This document shows positions 1-6,419 of a stretch of 12,483 nt of DNA, piece by piece (positions within the stretch are counted from its first letter, which is position 1; every line of letters begins with the position of its first letter). Under the pieces are notes generated by a model. The model did no database searches. It was not told the DNA's origin and worked only from the letters and a program-made list of their open reading frames with translations. Origin of the DNA: Gaiellasilicea sp046594445 (lineage in GTDB: Bacteria > Actinomycetota > Thermoleophilia > Gaiellales > Gaiellaceae); contig JBKJSM010000016.1 of assembly GCA_046594445.1 (NCBI GenBank), forward strand, positions 1 to 12,483, read 5' to 3'. The position numbers and the translations under genes are program-made.

Positions 1-270
1 GTGCTCGATGTCGCGGCGACCCCGCAGGATGACAGCATTGCGGTGGTCGTGCCCGAAGGCTCGGTGTTTCTGATGGGCGACAACCGCGACAATTCGATGG
101 ACAGCCGCTTTCCCGCGGTCGAGGGCGGTGGGATCGGCATTGTCCCGCAGGCCAACCTGGTCGGCCGCGCGGCGATAATGATGTTCTCGACCGATGGCTC
201 GTCATCGTGGGTGCTGCCGTGGACCTGGTTCAGCGCCGCGCGCTGGGACAGGTTGGGGAACACTTTTTGA
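1..270 (+). CDS. lepB: Signal peptidase I, C-terminal part (partial at left edge)
   Basis: This is the 3' end of the leader peptidase that removes Sec/Tat signal peptides on the outer face of the inner membrane. The fragment contains the family's conserved box E, GDNRDNSMDSR, at fragment residues 26-36, followed by a short C-terminal segment ending in TGA at 268-270. The reading frame is open to base 1, so the GTG there is not a credible start. The transmembrane anchor and the catalytic Ser and Lys lie outside the window. The gene is followed directly by rnc and era, the usual alphaproteobacterial lepB-rnc-era order. The identification rests on the box E motif and the context, and both are strong. 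Confidence 0.93.
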   Translation: MLDVAATPQDDSIAVVVPEGSVFLMGDNRDNSMDSRFPAVEGGGIGIVPQANLVGRAAIMMFSTDGSSSWVLPWTWFSAARWDRLGNTF

Positions 271-300
271 GCGGACTGGCTTCTTGAGCGGACTGGCTTC
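267..300 (+). repeat. 17-bp perfect tandem duplication at the lepB/rnc junction
   Basis: The 17-mer ttgagcggactggcttc occurs twice back to back (267-283 and 284-300). The first copy overlaps the lepB stop, with TTG at 267-269 sharing bases with TGA at 268-270. The second copy supplies the in-frame TTG of rnc at 284. Because 17 is not a multiple of 3, the first-copy TTG reads only six codons before a TGA at 285-287. With a single copy, lepB and rnc would overlap as TTGA. Confidence 0.95.
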
Positions 301-958
301 CGAAACGGCCGCCTACCTGAGCGAATTGACCGGCGCACCGCCGCTCGATCCCGCGCTGTGGCACGAGGCGCTGACCCATGGGAGCCTCGGCGAAGCCCGG
401 ACTTACGAGCGGCTCGAGTTCCTCGGAGACCGGGTGCTCGGCCTCGTCGTGGCCGAGTGGCTGCACGAACGCGGCACGTCCAATGAAGGCACGCTGTCAC
501 AACGGCTCAACGCGCTGGTCAGCGGGGCGACCTGCGCCCGGGTGGCGCGCGAGATCGGCCTGCCCCTGCACATCCGGCTGGGCAAACAGGCGCGCGACGA
601 TGGCGGCGCGGACAGCGACAATATCCTCGGCGACGCGATGGAATCGCTGCTCGGCGCGCTGTTCGTCGAGCGCGGCTATGAAGCGGCGCGCGAACTGGTG
701 CGCCGGCTGTGGGCCGATCCGGTGGCCGCCGGGATGGGCATGTCCAAGCACCCCAAGGCGGCGCTGCAGGAATGGGCGGCGGGCAACAAGCGCAAGCCCC
801 CGGTTTATGCCCTGCTCGCCCGCGAAGGCCCCGATCACGCCGCCAACTTCACCGTCGAAGTGGTGGTAAAGGGCGTCGGCGAGGCGCAAGCGACCGGGTC
901 GAGCAAGCAGGACGCCGAAACCAGGGCGGCGAAGGCATTCATGAAGGAATTTGGGTGA
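284..958 (+). CDS. rnc: Ribonuclease III
   Basis: This double-strand-specific endoribonuclease processes rRNA precursors and structured mRNAs as a dimer in the cytoplasm. From TTG 284 the product is 224 residues, the usual family length. The N-terminal RNase III domain holds the signature YERLEFLGDR at residues 41-50, with metal-binding E45 and D49, and the second acidic pair D117 and E120 in GDAMES. A dsRNA-binding domain follows from about residue 152 to the end. I chose TTG 284 because it lies just before the family's N-terminal helix and because the frame upstream overlaps lepB without homology. It sits in the second copy of a 17-bp duplication, and no strong Shine-Dalgarno is visible. 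The residues needed for catalysis are all present, so the enzyme should be active. Confidence 0.95.
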   Translation: MSGLASETAAYLSELTGAPPLDPALWHEALTHGSLGEARTYERLEFLGDRVLGLVVAEWLHERGTSNEGTLSQRLNALVSGATCARVAREIGLPLHIRLGKQARDDGGADSDNILGDAMESLLGALFVERGYEAARELVRRLWADPVAAGMGMSKHPKAALQEWAAGNKRKPPVYALLAREGPDHAANFTVEVVVKGVGEAQATGSSKQDAETRAAKAFMKEFG

Positions 959-998
959 ACAACCGATTCAACCTCCCCCTCTGCCGGAGTTTGGTTTT

Positions 999-1229
999 GT
1001 GACCCGGCACTGCGGTCTCATTGCCGTCCTCGGCGCGCCCAACGCGGGCAAGTCCACGCTGGTCAACGCGCTGGTCGGGCAGAAAGTCGCCGCCGTCAGC
1101 GCGAAGGCCCAGACCACCCGCGCCCGGCTGCTGGGGATCGCCATCGAGGGCGAGACGCAGATGATCCTGGCCGATACTCCCGGCATCTTCGCCCCGCGCC
1201 GCCGCCTCGACCGGGCAATGGTGCGGGCT
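999..1229 (+). CDS. era: GTPase Era, N-terminal part only (3' end lost at junction)
   Basis: Era is an essential GTPase that binds 16S rRNA and helps mature the 30S subunit. The fragment has the G1 P-loop GAPNAGKST, the G2 region QTTRARLLGI and the G3 motif DTPGI, followed by APRRRLDRAMV. G4 (NKxD), G5 and the KH RNA-binding domain are absent. After about base 1229 the frame continues for some 40 codons with no Era similarity and stops at 1353-1355. GTG 999 is chosen because ggag at 986-989 lies 9 nt upstream and the P-loop then falls at the usual place. A TTG at 951, overlapping the rnc stop, is the alternative. The truncation is at the contig junction and is unlikely to be biological. Confidence 0.9.
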
Positions 1230-1233
1230 AGGC
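1226..1233. other. Junction between two unrelated genomes (probable assembly chimera)
   Basis: Left of this point the sequence encodes Era up to RRRLDRAMVRA. Right of it a different frame immediately encodes the TruA catalytic motif GVAGRTDTGVHA. Both genes are cut inside conserved domains, and neighbours on each side belong to different phyla. No insertion-sequence ends, target duplication or tRNA are visible. The exact base is uncertain within a few nucleotides. Confidence 0.85.
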
Positions 1234-1833
1234 GTGGCCGGTCGCACCGACACCGGTGTGCACGCGCTGGGCCAGGTGGTGAGCTTCGATGCGCACGGAG
1301 GCCCGGAAATCGGACGCGCTGCCGAGGCGCTCAACTCTCTGCTCCCGCCTGACATCGCGGCGATTGCGGCCGCGGCGGCCCCGGCGGGGTTCCACGCGCG
1401 CTTCTCTGCGCGATCGCGGTCGTACGTCTACCGCCTCTACCGCCGCCCCTTGCGGTCGCCGTTCGAGCGGCCCCGCGCGTGGTGGAATCCGGAGCTGCTC
1501 GACCACGACCGGCTCGCTGCACTTGCGGCACTGCTCCCGGGCCAGCACGACTTCACCGCCTTCACCCCGACCGCGACGCAGCACCAGGTCTTCGTGCGGT
1601 CCGTCGAGTCGGTTGGCTGGCGCGAGGAGGGGGAGCACCTCCTCTTCGAGGTCACCGCCGACAGCTTCCTGCGACATATGGTGCGCACCCTCGTCGGGAC
1701 GATGCTCGACCCGACGCTCGAGCCTGCTGCGTTCGCCCGCCTGCTCGAAGGGCAGCCGCGCAGCGAGGCCGGGTCGACCGCGCCGCCGTGGGGTCTCTAC
1801 CTCGTCTCCGTCGGCTACCCCGATACCATCTGA
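1231..1833 (+). CDS. truA: tRNA pseudouridine synthase A, lacking its N-terminus
   Basis: TruA isomerises uridines 38-40 of the tRNA anticodon arm to pseudouridine. The surviving 200 codons begin just before the catalytic motif GRTDTGVHA, whose nucleophilic Asp is encoded at 1249-1251. They go on through RSYVYRLYRR (the RxYxY-type motif), HDFTAFT, and the C-terminal FLRHMVRTLVGTML. Family members are about 245-270 residues, so roughly 45-55 N-terminal residues are missing, which matches the junction at about 1228. The GTG at 1234 lies inside the catalytic motif and is not a true start. The HAD gene begins 4 nt downstream, suggesting one operon. In the source genome the gene is probably intact. 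Confidence 0.93.
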   Translation, partial: GVAGRTDTGVHALGQVVSFDAHGGPEIGRAAEALNSLLPPDIAAIAAAAAPAGFHARFSARSRSYVYRLYRRPLRSPFERPRAWWNPELLDHDRLAALAALLPGQHDFTAFTPTATQHQVFVRSVESVGWREEGEHLLFEVTADSFLRHMVRTLVGTMLDPTLEPAAFARLLEGQPRSEAGSTAPPWGLYLVSVGYPDTI

Positions 1834-1837
1834 CGTC

Positions 1838-2476
1838 GTGCGCTTCCCGGTCGTCCTGTTCGATCTCGACGGCACGCTCGTCGACTCCGGACCGATCATC
1901 CTGGCGTCGTACCGGCATGCCACGCGCAGCGTGCTCGCGCTCGACGTGCCCGATGCGGAGCTGATGGCGCTCGTCGGCGGGCCGGGGCTGTGGGAGCAGA
2001 TGCGCCGGTTCAGCGAGGAGCGCGCCGAGGAGCTCGTCAACGTCTACCGGGCACACAACGAGCCGCTGCACTCTGGGCTGCTCGCCTTCCCGGGGATCGA
2101 GGACGCACTGCGCAGCCTGAAGTCGCAGGGCCGCCGGCTCGGCGTCGTGACGGCGAAGCGGAAGCCCACGGTCGAGCTGGCCTTCGCGGCGGTGCGGATC
2201 GGCGACCTCTTCGACGTCGTCGTCGGCTCGGAGGATACGGACCGGCACAAGCCGGAGCCGGAGCCGATCCTGATGGCCCTGGACCTACTCGGCGCGACGG
2301 CGGCCGATGCCGCGTACGTGGGCGACTCGCCGTACGACGTCGCCGCGGCGCGTGCCGCCGGGGTACACGCCGTCTGGGTGTCGTGGGGCGGTATCCACGA
2401 CGAGCAGCGGATCCTCGAGGGCGCGCGGCCGGACGCGATCGTCCACACGGCGGAGGAGCTCCTTGCCGTCCTCTGA
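1838..2476 (+). CDS. HAD-superfamily hydrolase, phosphoglycolate phosphatase / PpaX-like
   Basis: This 212-residue cytoplasmic phosphatase carries all four HAD motifs: FDLDGTLVD (nucleophile D9 and acid/base D11), the Thr of VVTAKRK, the Lys of RHKPEPEP, and the acidic pair of VGDSPYD. The stretch between motifs I and II is the size of a helical C1 cap. The overall wording resembles phosphoglycolate phosphatase and pyrophosphatase PpaX, but the substrate cannot be read from the sequence. Start GTG 1838 places the nucleophile at the usual distance from the N-terminus. It follows the truA stop by 4 nt, so expression probably depends on coupling because no clear Shine-Dalgarno is seen. Its 3' end overlaps ligA by 14 nt. 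Confidence 0.88.
   Translation: MRFPVVLFDLDGTLVDSGPIILASYRHATRSVLALDVPDAELMALVGGPGLWEQMRRFSEERAEELVNVYRAHNEPLHSGLLAFPGIEDALRSLKSQGRRLGVVTAKRKPTVELAFAAVRIGDLFDVVVGSEDTDRHKPEPEPILMALDLLGATAADAAYVGDSPYDVAAARAAGVHAVWVSWGGIHDEQRILEGARPDAIVHTAEELLAVL
2452..2458 (+). promoter_or_regulatory. Ribosome binding site of ligA
   Basis: A purine-rich ggaggag inside the HAD gene ends 4 nt before TTG 2463. It supports the TTG start and the 14-nt overlap with the upstream gene. Confidence 0.7.
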
Positions 2477-4475
2477 CGCGGCTGTCCGCGCCGCCGAGCT
2501 CCGCCGCCTGATCGACCACCACGCCTACCGCTACCACGTACTGGACGCTCCTGAGGTCGAGGATGCGGCCTACGACGCGCTCTACGACGAGCTCGAGCAC
2601 ATCGAGCAGCAGCATCCCGAGCTCGTGACGCCGGGCTCGCCGACGCAGCGCGTGGGGGCGCCGCCCGCCGACGGCTTCCGCAAGGTGCTCCACCTCGCGC
2701 CGATGGGCTCGCTCGAGAAGGTCACGACCGAGGAGGCGGTGCTGAAGTGGGCCGACGACGTGTGGAGGCGCCTCGACAGCGACGAGCCCGTGGCCTACGT
2801 GCTCGAGCCGAAGATCGACGGCTCCGCGGTCTCGCTCGTCTACGAGCACGGCACGCTCGTGCGCGGTGCGACCCGGGGCGATGGCGGCCAGGGTGAGGAC
2901 GTCACGGCGAACCTCCGCACGGTCAAGACGGTGCCGCTTGCGCTCCGGCTGGCCCCGGGTGAGACGCCGCCACCGCTGCTGGAGGTGAGAGGCGAGATCT
3001 ACTTCTCCCTTCCCGACTTCGCTCGCTTCAACGAGCAGCTTGCAGCGCAGGGCAAGAAGGCTGCGCCGAACCCGCGCAACGCCGCAGCCGGGTCGCTGCG
3101 CCAGCTCGACCCGGGCATCACTGCGGAGCGGCCGCTCGCGATCTGCGTGTACGGCTCCGGCCTCACCGAGGCGACCGGCGCCGCCACCCAGTGGGAGCTT
3201 CTGGCCTGGCTGCGCGAGCGTGGCTTCCGGACGAACCCGGAGACGCGTCGCTACGAGACGATCGAGGAGGTTGCGGCGGCCTGCCGCGAGTGGGAGGAGC
3301 GCCGGCGCGAGCTCGACTACGAGATCGACGGCGTCGTGATCAAGGTGGATGCACTCGAGCAGCAGCGCCGGCTCGGTGCGCTGCACGAGCGGCCGCGCTG
3401 GGCGCGCGCCTACAAGTGGGCGCCGCAGACCGCCGTCACGCGCCTCCAGCGGATCGCAGTCAACGTCGGCCGCACCGGCGCCCTCAATCCGTGGGCGATC
3501 CTCGAGCCGGTCGAGGTCGGCGGCGTCACCGTGTCGCGGGCGACGCTCCACAACGAGGAGGACATCAACCGGAAGCGGATCCGCGAAGGCGACCTGGTGA
3601 TCGTCCAGCGGGCCGGGGACGTCATCCCGCAGGTCGTCGGCCCCGCCGGCGACCATGAGCCAGGCACCGTGGACTGGAAGATGCCCGCGCAGTGCCCGCT
3701 CTGTGGCGTCGCTGTCGTCAAGCCCGAGGGTGAGGTCAAGCACCGCTGCCCGAACCCGCGCTGCGAGTCGCGTGGGCTCGAGACACTGATCCACTGGGTC
3801 GGCGCGGCCATGGACATCGAAGGCGTCGGCGAGCAACTCGTACGGCAGCTCTGGCGCGAGGGGCTCGTCACCTCGATGCCGGACCTCTATCGGCTCACCG
3901 CGGATCAGCTGGCCGGGATCGAGGGCTACGCCGCGGTCTCGGCCGCGAAGGCGGTCGAGGCGATCGCCCGCTCGACGGAGCAGCCGTTCGAGCGGATCCT
4001 GTTCGGGCTCAACATCCCGCGGGTCGGACTGGTGGTCGCGCGCAGCCTCGCGCGCCACTTCGGCTCGCTTGACGCTCTGCTCGCCGCGACGCAGGAGCGG
4101 ATCCAGGAAGTCGAGGGAGTCGGGCCGGATCGCGCCGAGGCCGTCTACGAGTGGATGCGCGACGAGGACAACTCCCGGCTGGTCGCGGAGTTGCGCGCGC
4201 TCGGCCTGCGCTTCGAGCTGGGCGAGGGCGAGCGGCAAACGGACGGGCGGCTCACCGGCTCCACCTACGTCATTACCGGCACCCTCGGCGGCTGGTCGCG
4301 TGACGAGGCGAAGGCCGCGCTGGAGGCACTCGGTGCGAAGGTTGCGGATACGGTCTCCAGGCGGACGACGGCCGTCTTGGCGGGTGAGAGCGCAGGGTCG
4401 AAGCTCGCGAAGGCGGAGTCGCTCGGCGTGCCCGTGCTCGACGAGGCCGCCTTCGCGGCGCTGCTCGCCGGCTGA
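2463..4475 (+). CDS. ligA: NAD-dependent DNA ligase
   Basis: LigA seals nicks in duplex DNA during replication and repair, using NAD+. The 670-residue length is standard. The N-terminal Ia domain is present (YHVLDAPEVEDAAYDALYDE), followed by the adenylation domain with catalytic K117 in EPKIDGSAVS. After the OB fold comes a four-cysteine zinc finger (C411, C414, C429, C434), then helix-hairpin-helix repeats and a C-terminal BRCT domain from about residue 597. TTG 2463 is chosen because of the Shine-Dalgarno at 2452-2458 and the usual short N-terminus. The gene overlaps the HAD gene by 14 nt. Its TGA at 4473-4475 directly abuts the stop codon of the convergent response regulator, so there is no room for a terminator. 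All catalytic residues appear intact. Confidence 0.97.
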   Translation: MPSSDAAVRAAELRRLIDHHAYRYHVLDAPEVEDAAYDALYDELEHIEQQHPELVTPGSPTQRVGAPPADGFRKVLHLAPMGSLEKVTTEEAVLKWADDVWRRLDSDEPVAYVLEPKIDGSAVSLVYEHGTLVRGATRGDGGQGEDVTANLRTVKTVPLALRLAPGETPPPLLEVRGEIYFSLPDFARFNEQLAAQGKKAAPNPRNAAAGSLRQLDPGITAERPLAICVYGSGLTEATGAATQWELLAWLRERGFRTNPETRRYETIEEVAAACREWEERRRELDYEIDGVVIKVDALEQQRRLGALHERPRWARAYKWAPQTAVTRLQRIAVNVGRTGALNPWAILEPVEVGGVTVSRATLHNEEDINRKRIREGDLVIVQRAGDVIPQVVGPAGDHEPGTVDWKMPAQCPLCGVAVVKPEGEVKHRCPNPRCESRGLETLIHWVGAAMDIEGVGEQLVRQLWREGLVTSMPDLYRLTADQLAGIEGYAAVSAAKAVEAIARSTEQPFERILFGLNIPRVGLVVARSLARHFGSLDALLAATQERIQEVEGVGPDRAEAVYEWMRDEDNSRLVAELRALGLRFELGEGERQTDGRLTGSTYVITGTLGGWSRDEAKAALEALGAKVADTVSRRTTAVLAGESAGSKLAKAESLGVPVLDEAAFAALLAG

Positions 4476-5159
4476 CTAGACGATGCCGCTGCGCACGGCG
4501 TAGACCGCCGCCTGGATCCGGTTTTCGAACTGGAGCTTCATGAAGATGTTCGAGAGATGGTTCTTGACCGTCTTCGGGCTGATGTGGAGCTGCGCGGCGA
4601 TCTCGGCGTTCTCGAGGCCGCTCGCGACGAGCTTGAGCACCTCGATCTCTCGGTCGGAGAGCTCCGCGCGGATTGTCTCGGCCGCGTCGGTGTCGGCGCG
4701 CGAGGCCCGCAGCCGCTGCAGGACCTTGGCGGCGATGTGAGGCGAGACGAGCGACTCGCCGACCGCCGCGGCGTGGATGCCGGCGACGAGCTGGTCGATC
4801 GAGGCGTTCTTGAGCAGGTAGCCGCACGCCCCGGCGAGGATCGCGTCCATCACGTCCTGCTCCTGGTCTGAGATCGTCAGCACGATCACGCGCGTCAGCG
4901 GCGCGTCGCGGCCGATGTGCCTGGTCGCCTCGACCCCGGTCATTCCGGGCATGTTCATGTCCATGACGACGACGTCCGGCGCGACTTCGCGGACGCACTG
5001 GAGCGCCTCGGAGCCGCTCGCGGCCTCACCCACGATCGTGACGCCCTGCTCCTCGAGCAGGTTCCGCAGGCCGGTGCGAAAGAGATCGTGGTCGTCGACG
5101 AGGAGCACGCGAGTCGCCCGCTCGTCGGTGTCGGCCTGGGTTGGTGCGATCTCGTTCAG
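4476..5159 (-). CDS. NarL/LuxR-family two-component response regulator
   Basis: The product has an N-terminal receiver domain (VLLVDDHDLFRTG with its acidic pair, phospho-acceptor Asp in VVVMDMNMPGMTG, conserved Lys in LLKNAS). A C-terminal LuxR-type helix-turn-helix follows (LSDREIEVLKLVASGLENAEIAAQLHISPKTVKNH). It should bind DNA as a phosphorylation-dependent dimer. The start is uncertain. The only strong Shine-Dalgarno, AGGAGG at 5164-5169, lies 4 nt before an in-frame CTG (5159-5157), which gives 227 residues. GTG at 5108-5106 would give 210 residues, beginning right at the first beta strand, with no Shine-Dalgarno. An ATG at 5297 would overlap the 3D gene and is unlikely. The gene begins 16 nt after the 3D gene's stop codon and is probably co-transcribed. 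No histidine kinase is in view. Confidence 0.92.
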   Translation of the reverse strand: MNEIAPTQADTDERATRVLLVDDHDLFRTGLRNLLEEQGVTIVGEAASGSEALQCVREVAPDVVVMDMNMPGMTGVEATRHIGRDAPLTRVIVLTISDQEQDVMDAILAGACGYLLKNASIDQLVAGIHAAAVGESLVSPHIAAKVLQRLRASRADTDAAETIRAELSDREIEVLKLVASGLENAEIAAQLHISPKTVKNHLSNIFMKLQFENRIQAAVYAVRSGIV

Positions 5160-5163
5160 CTTG

Positions 5164-5169
5164 CCTCCT
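5164..5169 (-). promoter_or_regulatory. Ribosome binding site of the response regulator (points to CTG)
   Basis: The minus strand reads AGGAGG here, 6 nt after the 3D gene's TGA and 4 nt before CTG 5159. It is the only strong Shine-Dalgarno near this gene, and no ATG, GTG or TTG in frame lies at a usable distance. Confidence 0.6.
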
Positions 5170-5175
5170 CTCGGG

Positions 5176-6270
5176 TCAGTGGAGGACGATCGTGACTGTC
5201 CGGCGCCCCCACTGCAGCGCCTGCTCGACTGTCGGGAACCAGAGGTCGATGATGTTTCCGTGTACCGCGCCGCCGGTGTCCGCGGCGACGCCCTCACCGT
5301 AGCCGGGGATCGTCATGCGCGTGCCGAGCGGGATCACCGACGGATCGACGGCCACAACTCCCGGGGCGGTGTTGACGCCGGTCGCCGTGCGCCCGCGCAG
5401 GGCGTAGCCGGTAGCGCTGACGGTCAGCGTGCGGCCACCGGAGGCTGGCGGCGCTCCGGGCTCGGCCGCGATGCTCGTCTCGGCGACGGCAGGAGTCGCC
5501 ACCGGCGGCGACGCCGCAGCGATCTCGACCGTTCGCGCCTCGGCCCGGCGGGCTTGCGTCTGGATCGAGGCGAGTCGCGCCGCGTTCAGCCCCTGCCGCG
5601 CCCGCACCGTCGCCACGTACCGCTCGCGCTCGGCGGCGGCCGCGGTCAGGTCGGCCGCTCTCGCCTCCGCAGCCTCGGTGAGTTGCCGCAACCGGTTCTC
5701 CTGGCCGGCGAGGCGGACGTCCAGCCGGGCGAGCTTCCGCCGCGACGCGCGCGCCTGCTCGATGATCCGGTTGCTCTCGCCTGCTGCGCGGCTGAGCCCG
5801 TCCAGGCCGGCCAGCGCCTCCTCGAAGGAGGTGGCGCCGAGCAGGATCGCCAGCGGGTCGGCGGCGCCGGTGTGCTCGTAGAGCGTGCGCACGAGTCTGG
5901 AGAGGCTATTTTCGGAGACCCGGAGCGCTGTGCGCGCGACGCCGAGCCGCTTGCGGGCGGCCGCCCGCTCTCCGGCGAGGGTCGAGCGTCGTGCGGTGAG
6001 ATCCCGCAGGGCGCTCCGTGCTCGGCCGAGCTCGACCTCGAGCGCGTACAACTCGAGCGTGGCGGCGTTCGCGCGGCCCTCGAGGGAGGCCTGGTCCGCG
6101 CTGAGGGAGCCCGCCTCGGCGGATGATCCGGACACGTCTGCGGCGAGGCCGACCGGAACCGAGGCGACCAGCAGGAAGCCCGTGAAAACGGCCGCGAGAC
6201 GCGCCGCACCGCTCGTCGAATGCGTCTTCACGAGGCGCGGACCGTAGCAACTTTTCGTCGTGCATGTCAT
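5176..6270 (-). CDS. Secreted coiled-coil protein with C-terminal 3D domain
   Basis: This 364-residue protein has a signal-like segment (ARLAAVFTGFLLVASVPVGLA), then a long Ala/Arg/Glu-rich coiled coil. That includes LYEHTGAADPLAILLGATSF, a PcsB-type coiled-coil signature. A Pro/Ala-rich linker leads to a C-terminal 3D domain (Pfam 3D, a double-psi beta-barrel related to MltA). The three Asp residues that give the domain its name are visible in VAVDPSVIPLGT, VAADTGG and NIIDLWF. Proteins with this domain act on or bind peptidoglycan, often as lytic transglycosylases, but catalysis here is inferred. ATG 6270 is used. GTG 6231 also gives a good signal peptide, and neither has a clear Shine-Dalgarno. 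The response regulator follows on the same strand. Confidence 0.87.
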   Translation of the reverse strand: MTCTTKSCYGPRLVKTHSTSGAARLAAVFTGFLLVASVPVGLAADVSGSSAEAGSLSADQASLEGRANAATLELYALEVELGRARSALRDLTARRSTLAGERAAARKRLGVARTALRVSENSLSRLVRTLYEHTGAADPLAILLGATSFEEALAGLDGLSRAAGESNRIIEQARASRRKLARLDVRLAGQENRLRQLTEAAEARAADLTAAAAERERYVATVRARQGLNAARLASIQTQARRAEARTVEIAAASPPVATPAVAETSIAAEPGAPPASGGRTLTVSATGYALRGRTATGVNTAPGVVAVDPSVIPLGTRMTIPGYGEGVAADTGGAVHGNIIDLWFPTVEQALQWGRRTVTIVLH

Positions 6271-6293
6271 TGTTTGTGATTCGTAAGGGCGTC

Positions 6294-6311
6294 CCGCCGA
6301 GGGCGGTTTTT
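6294..6311 (+). terminator. Terminator-like hairpin with T-run, plus orientation
   Basis: CCGCC (6294-6298), loop GAG, GGCGG (6302-6306), then TTTTT (6307-6311). This short GC stem with a T-run fits an intrinsic terminator reading rightward, although five base pairs is at the weak end. It lies after the antisense side of the 3D gene and just before the NlpC/P60 promoter. It could therefore stop transcription coming from the ligA operon. On the minus strand the same sequence lies in the 3D gene's upstream region. Confidence 0.5.
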
Positions 6312-6325
6312 GGCTCTGTTGAGCC
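6312..6325. promoter_or_regulatory. Inverted repeat beside the NlpC/P60 promoter (possible operator)
   Basis: GGCTC-TGTT-GAGCC is a perfect 5-bp inverted repeat that touches the proposed -35 box at 6326. It could be a repressor or activator site, or simply a second small hairpin after the terminator. No regulator can be assigned. Confidence 0.35.
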
Positions 6326-6354
6326 TTGCCGCCGTCCGGAATGGGTGCTAGGGT
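6326..6354 (+). promoter_or_regulatory. Sigma-70-like promoter for the first NlpC/P60 gene
   Basis: TTGCCG (6326-6331) and TAGGGT (6349-6354) are separated by 17 nt, the optimal spacing. TAGGGT is a common -10 form in GC-rich actinobacteria. Transcription would begin near 6361, giving a leader of about 60 nt before the CTG start at 6420. No equally good minus-strand promoter for the divergent 3D gene was found. Confidence 0.6.
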
Positions 6355-6374
6355 GCCCCACTTGTGACGGACCT

Positions 6375-6392
6375 GGCCCCCATCGGGGTGCC
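6375..6392 (+). promoter_or_regulatory. Hairpin in the 5' leader of the NlpC/P60 gene
   Basis: GGC-CCCC pairs with GGGG-(T bulge)-GCC around an ATC loop, giving seven pairs with one bulged base. It lies 15 nt upstream of the Shine-Dalgarno at 6408. It has no T-run and does not cover the ribosome site, so a role in mRNA stability or protein binding is as likely as a regulatory one. Confidence 0.35.
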
Positions 6393-6407
6393 GCGTGAGC
6401 GCGAGCA

Positions 6408-6412
6408 GGGAG
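6408..6412 (+). promoter_or_regulatory. Ribosome binding site before a CTG start
   Basis: GGGAG lies 7 nt upstream of CTG 6420, an ideal distance. There is no ATG, GTG or TTG in frame between the in-frame stop at 6396-6398 and TTG 6459, and TTG 6459 has no Shine-Dalgarno. Confidence 0.75.
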
Positions 6413-6419
6413 AGCTGTA

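Noticed and set aside
194..283. N-terminal extension of RNase III from ATG 194
   Set aside because: It overlaps the lepB coding region, is Cys/Arg/Gly-rich and has no counterpart in the family. TTG 284 gives the standard length.
951..1355. A single protein fusing Era to the sequence right of the junction
   Set aside because: The Era frame and the TruA frame differ. The 40 or so codons read after 1229 in the Era frame show no similarity to anything expected.
1228..2040. A 270-codon minus-strand frame opposite truA and the HAD gene
   Set aside because: Low-complexity Arg/Ser/Pro-rich translation, no domain, and it begins opposite two well-supported plus-strand genes and crosses the junction.
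2037..4238. A 733-codon open frame on the minus strand opposite ligA
   Set aside because: It lies opposite a ligA with all family motifs. Its composition is mostly Arg, Asp, Leu and Pro, with no recognisable domain. Long antisense frames are expected in high-GC genes rich in GAG and CTC codons.
5160..5297. Response regulator start at ATG 5297
   Set aside because: The added 46 residues overlap the end of the 3D domain gene on the same strand and are Ser/Arg-rich without a fold. A strong Shine-Dalgarno lies downstream at 5164-5169.
6355..6419. Cyclic-di-AMP (ydaO-type) riboswitch in the NlpC/P60 leader
   Set aside because: Such switches often precede wall-hydrolase genes in Actinobacteria. 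However, the leader is only about 60 nt and I find none of the conserved core, just one bulged hairpin.
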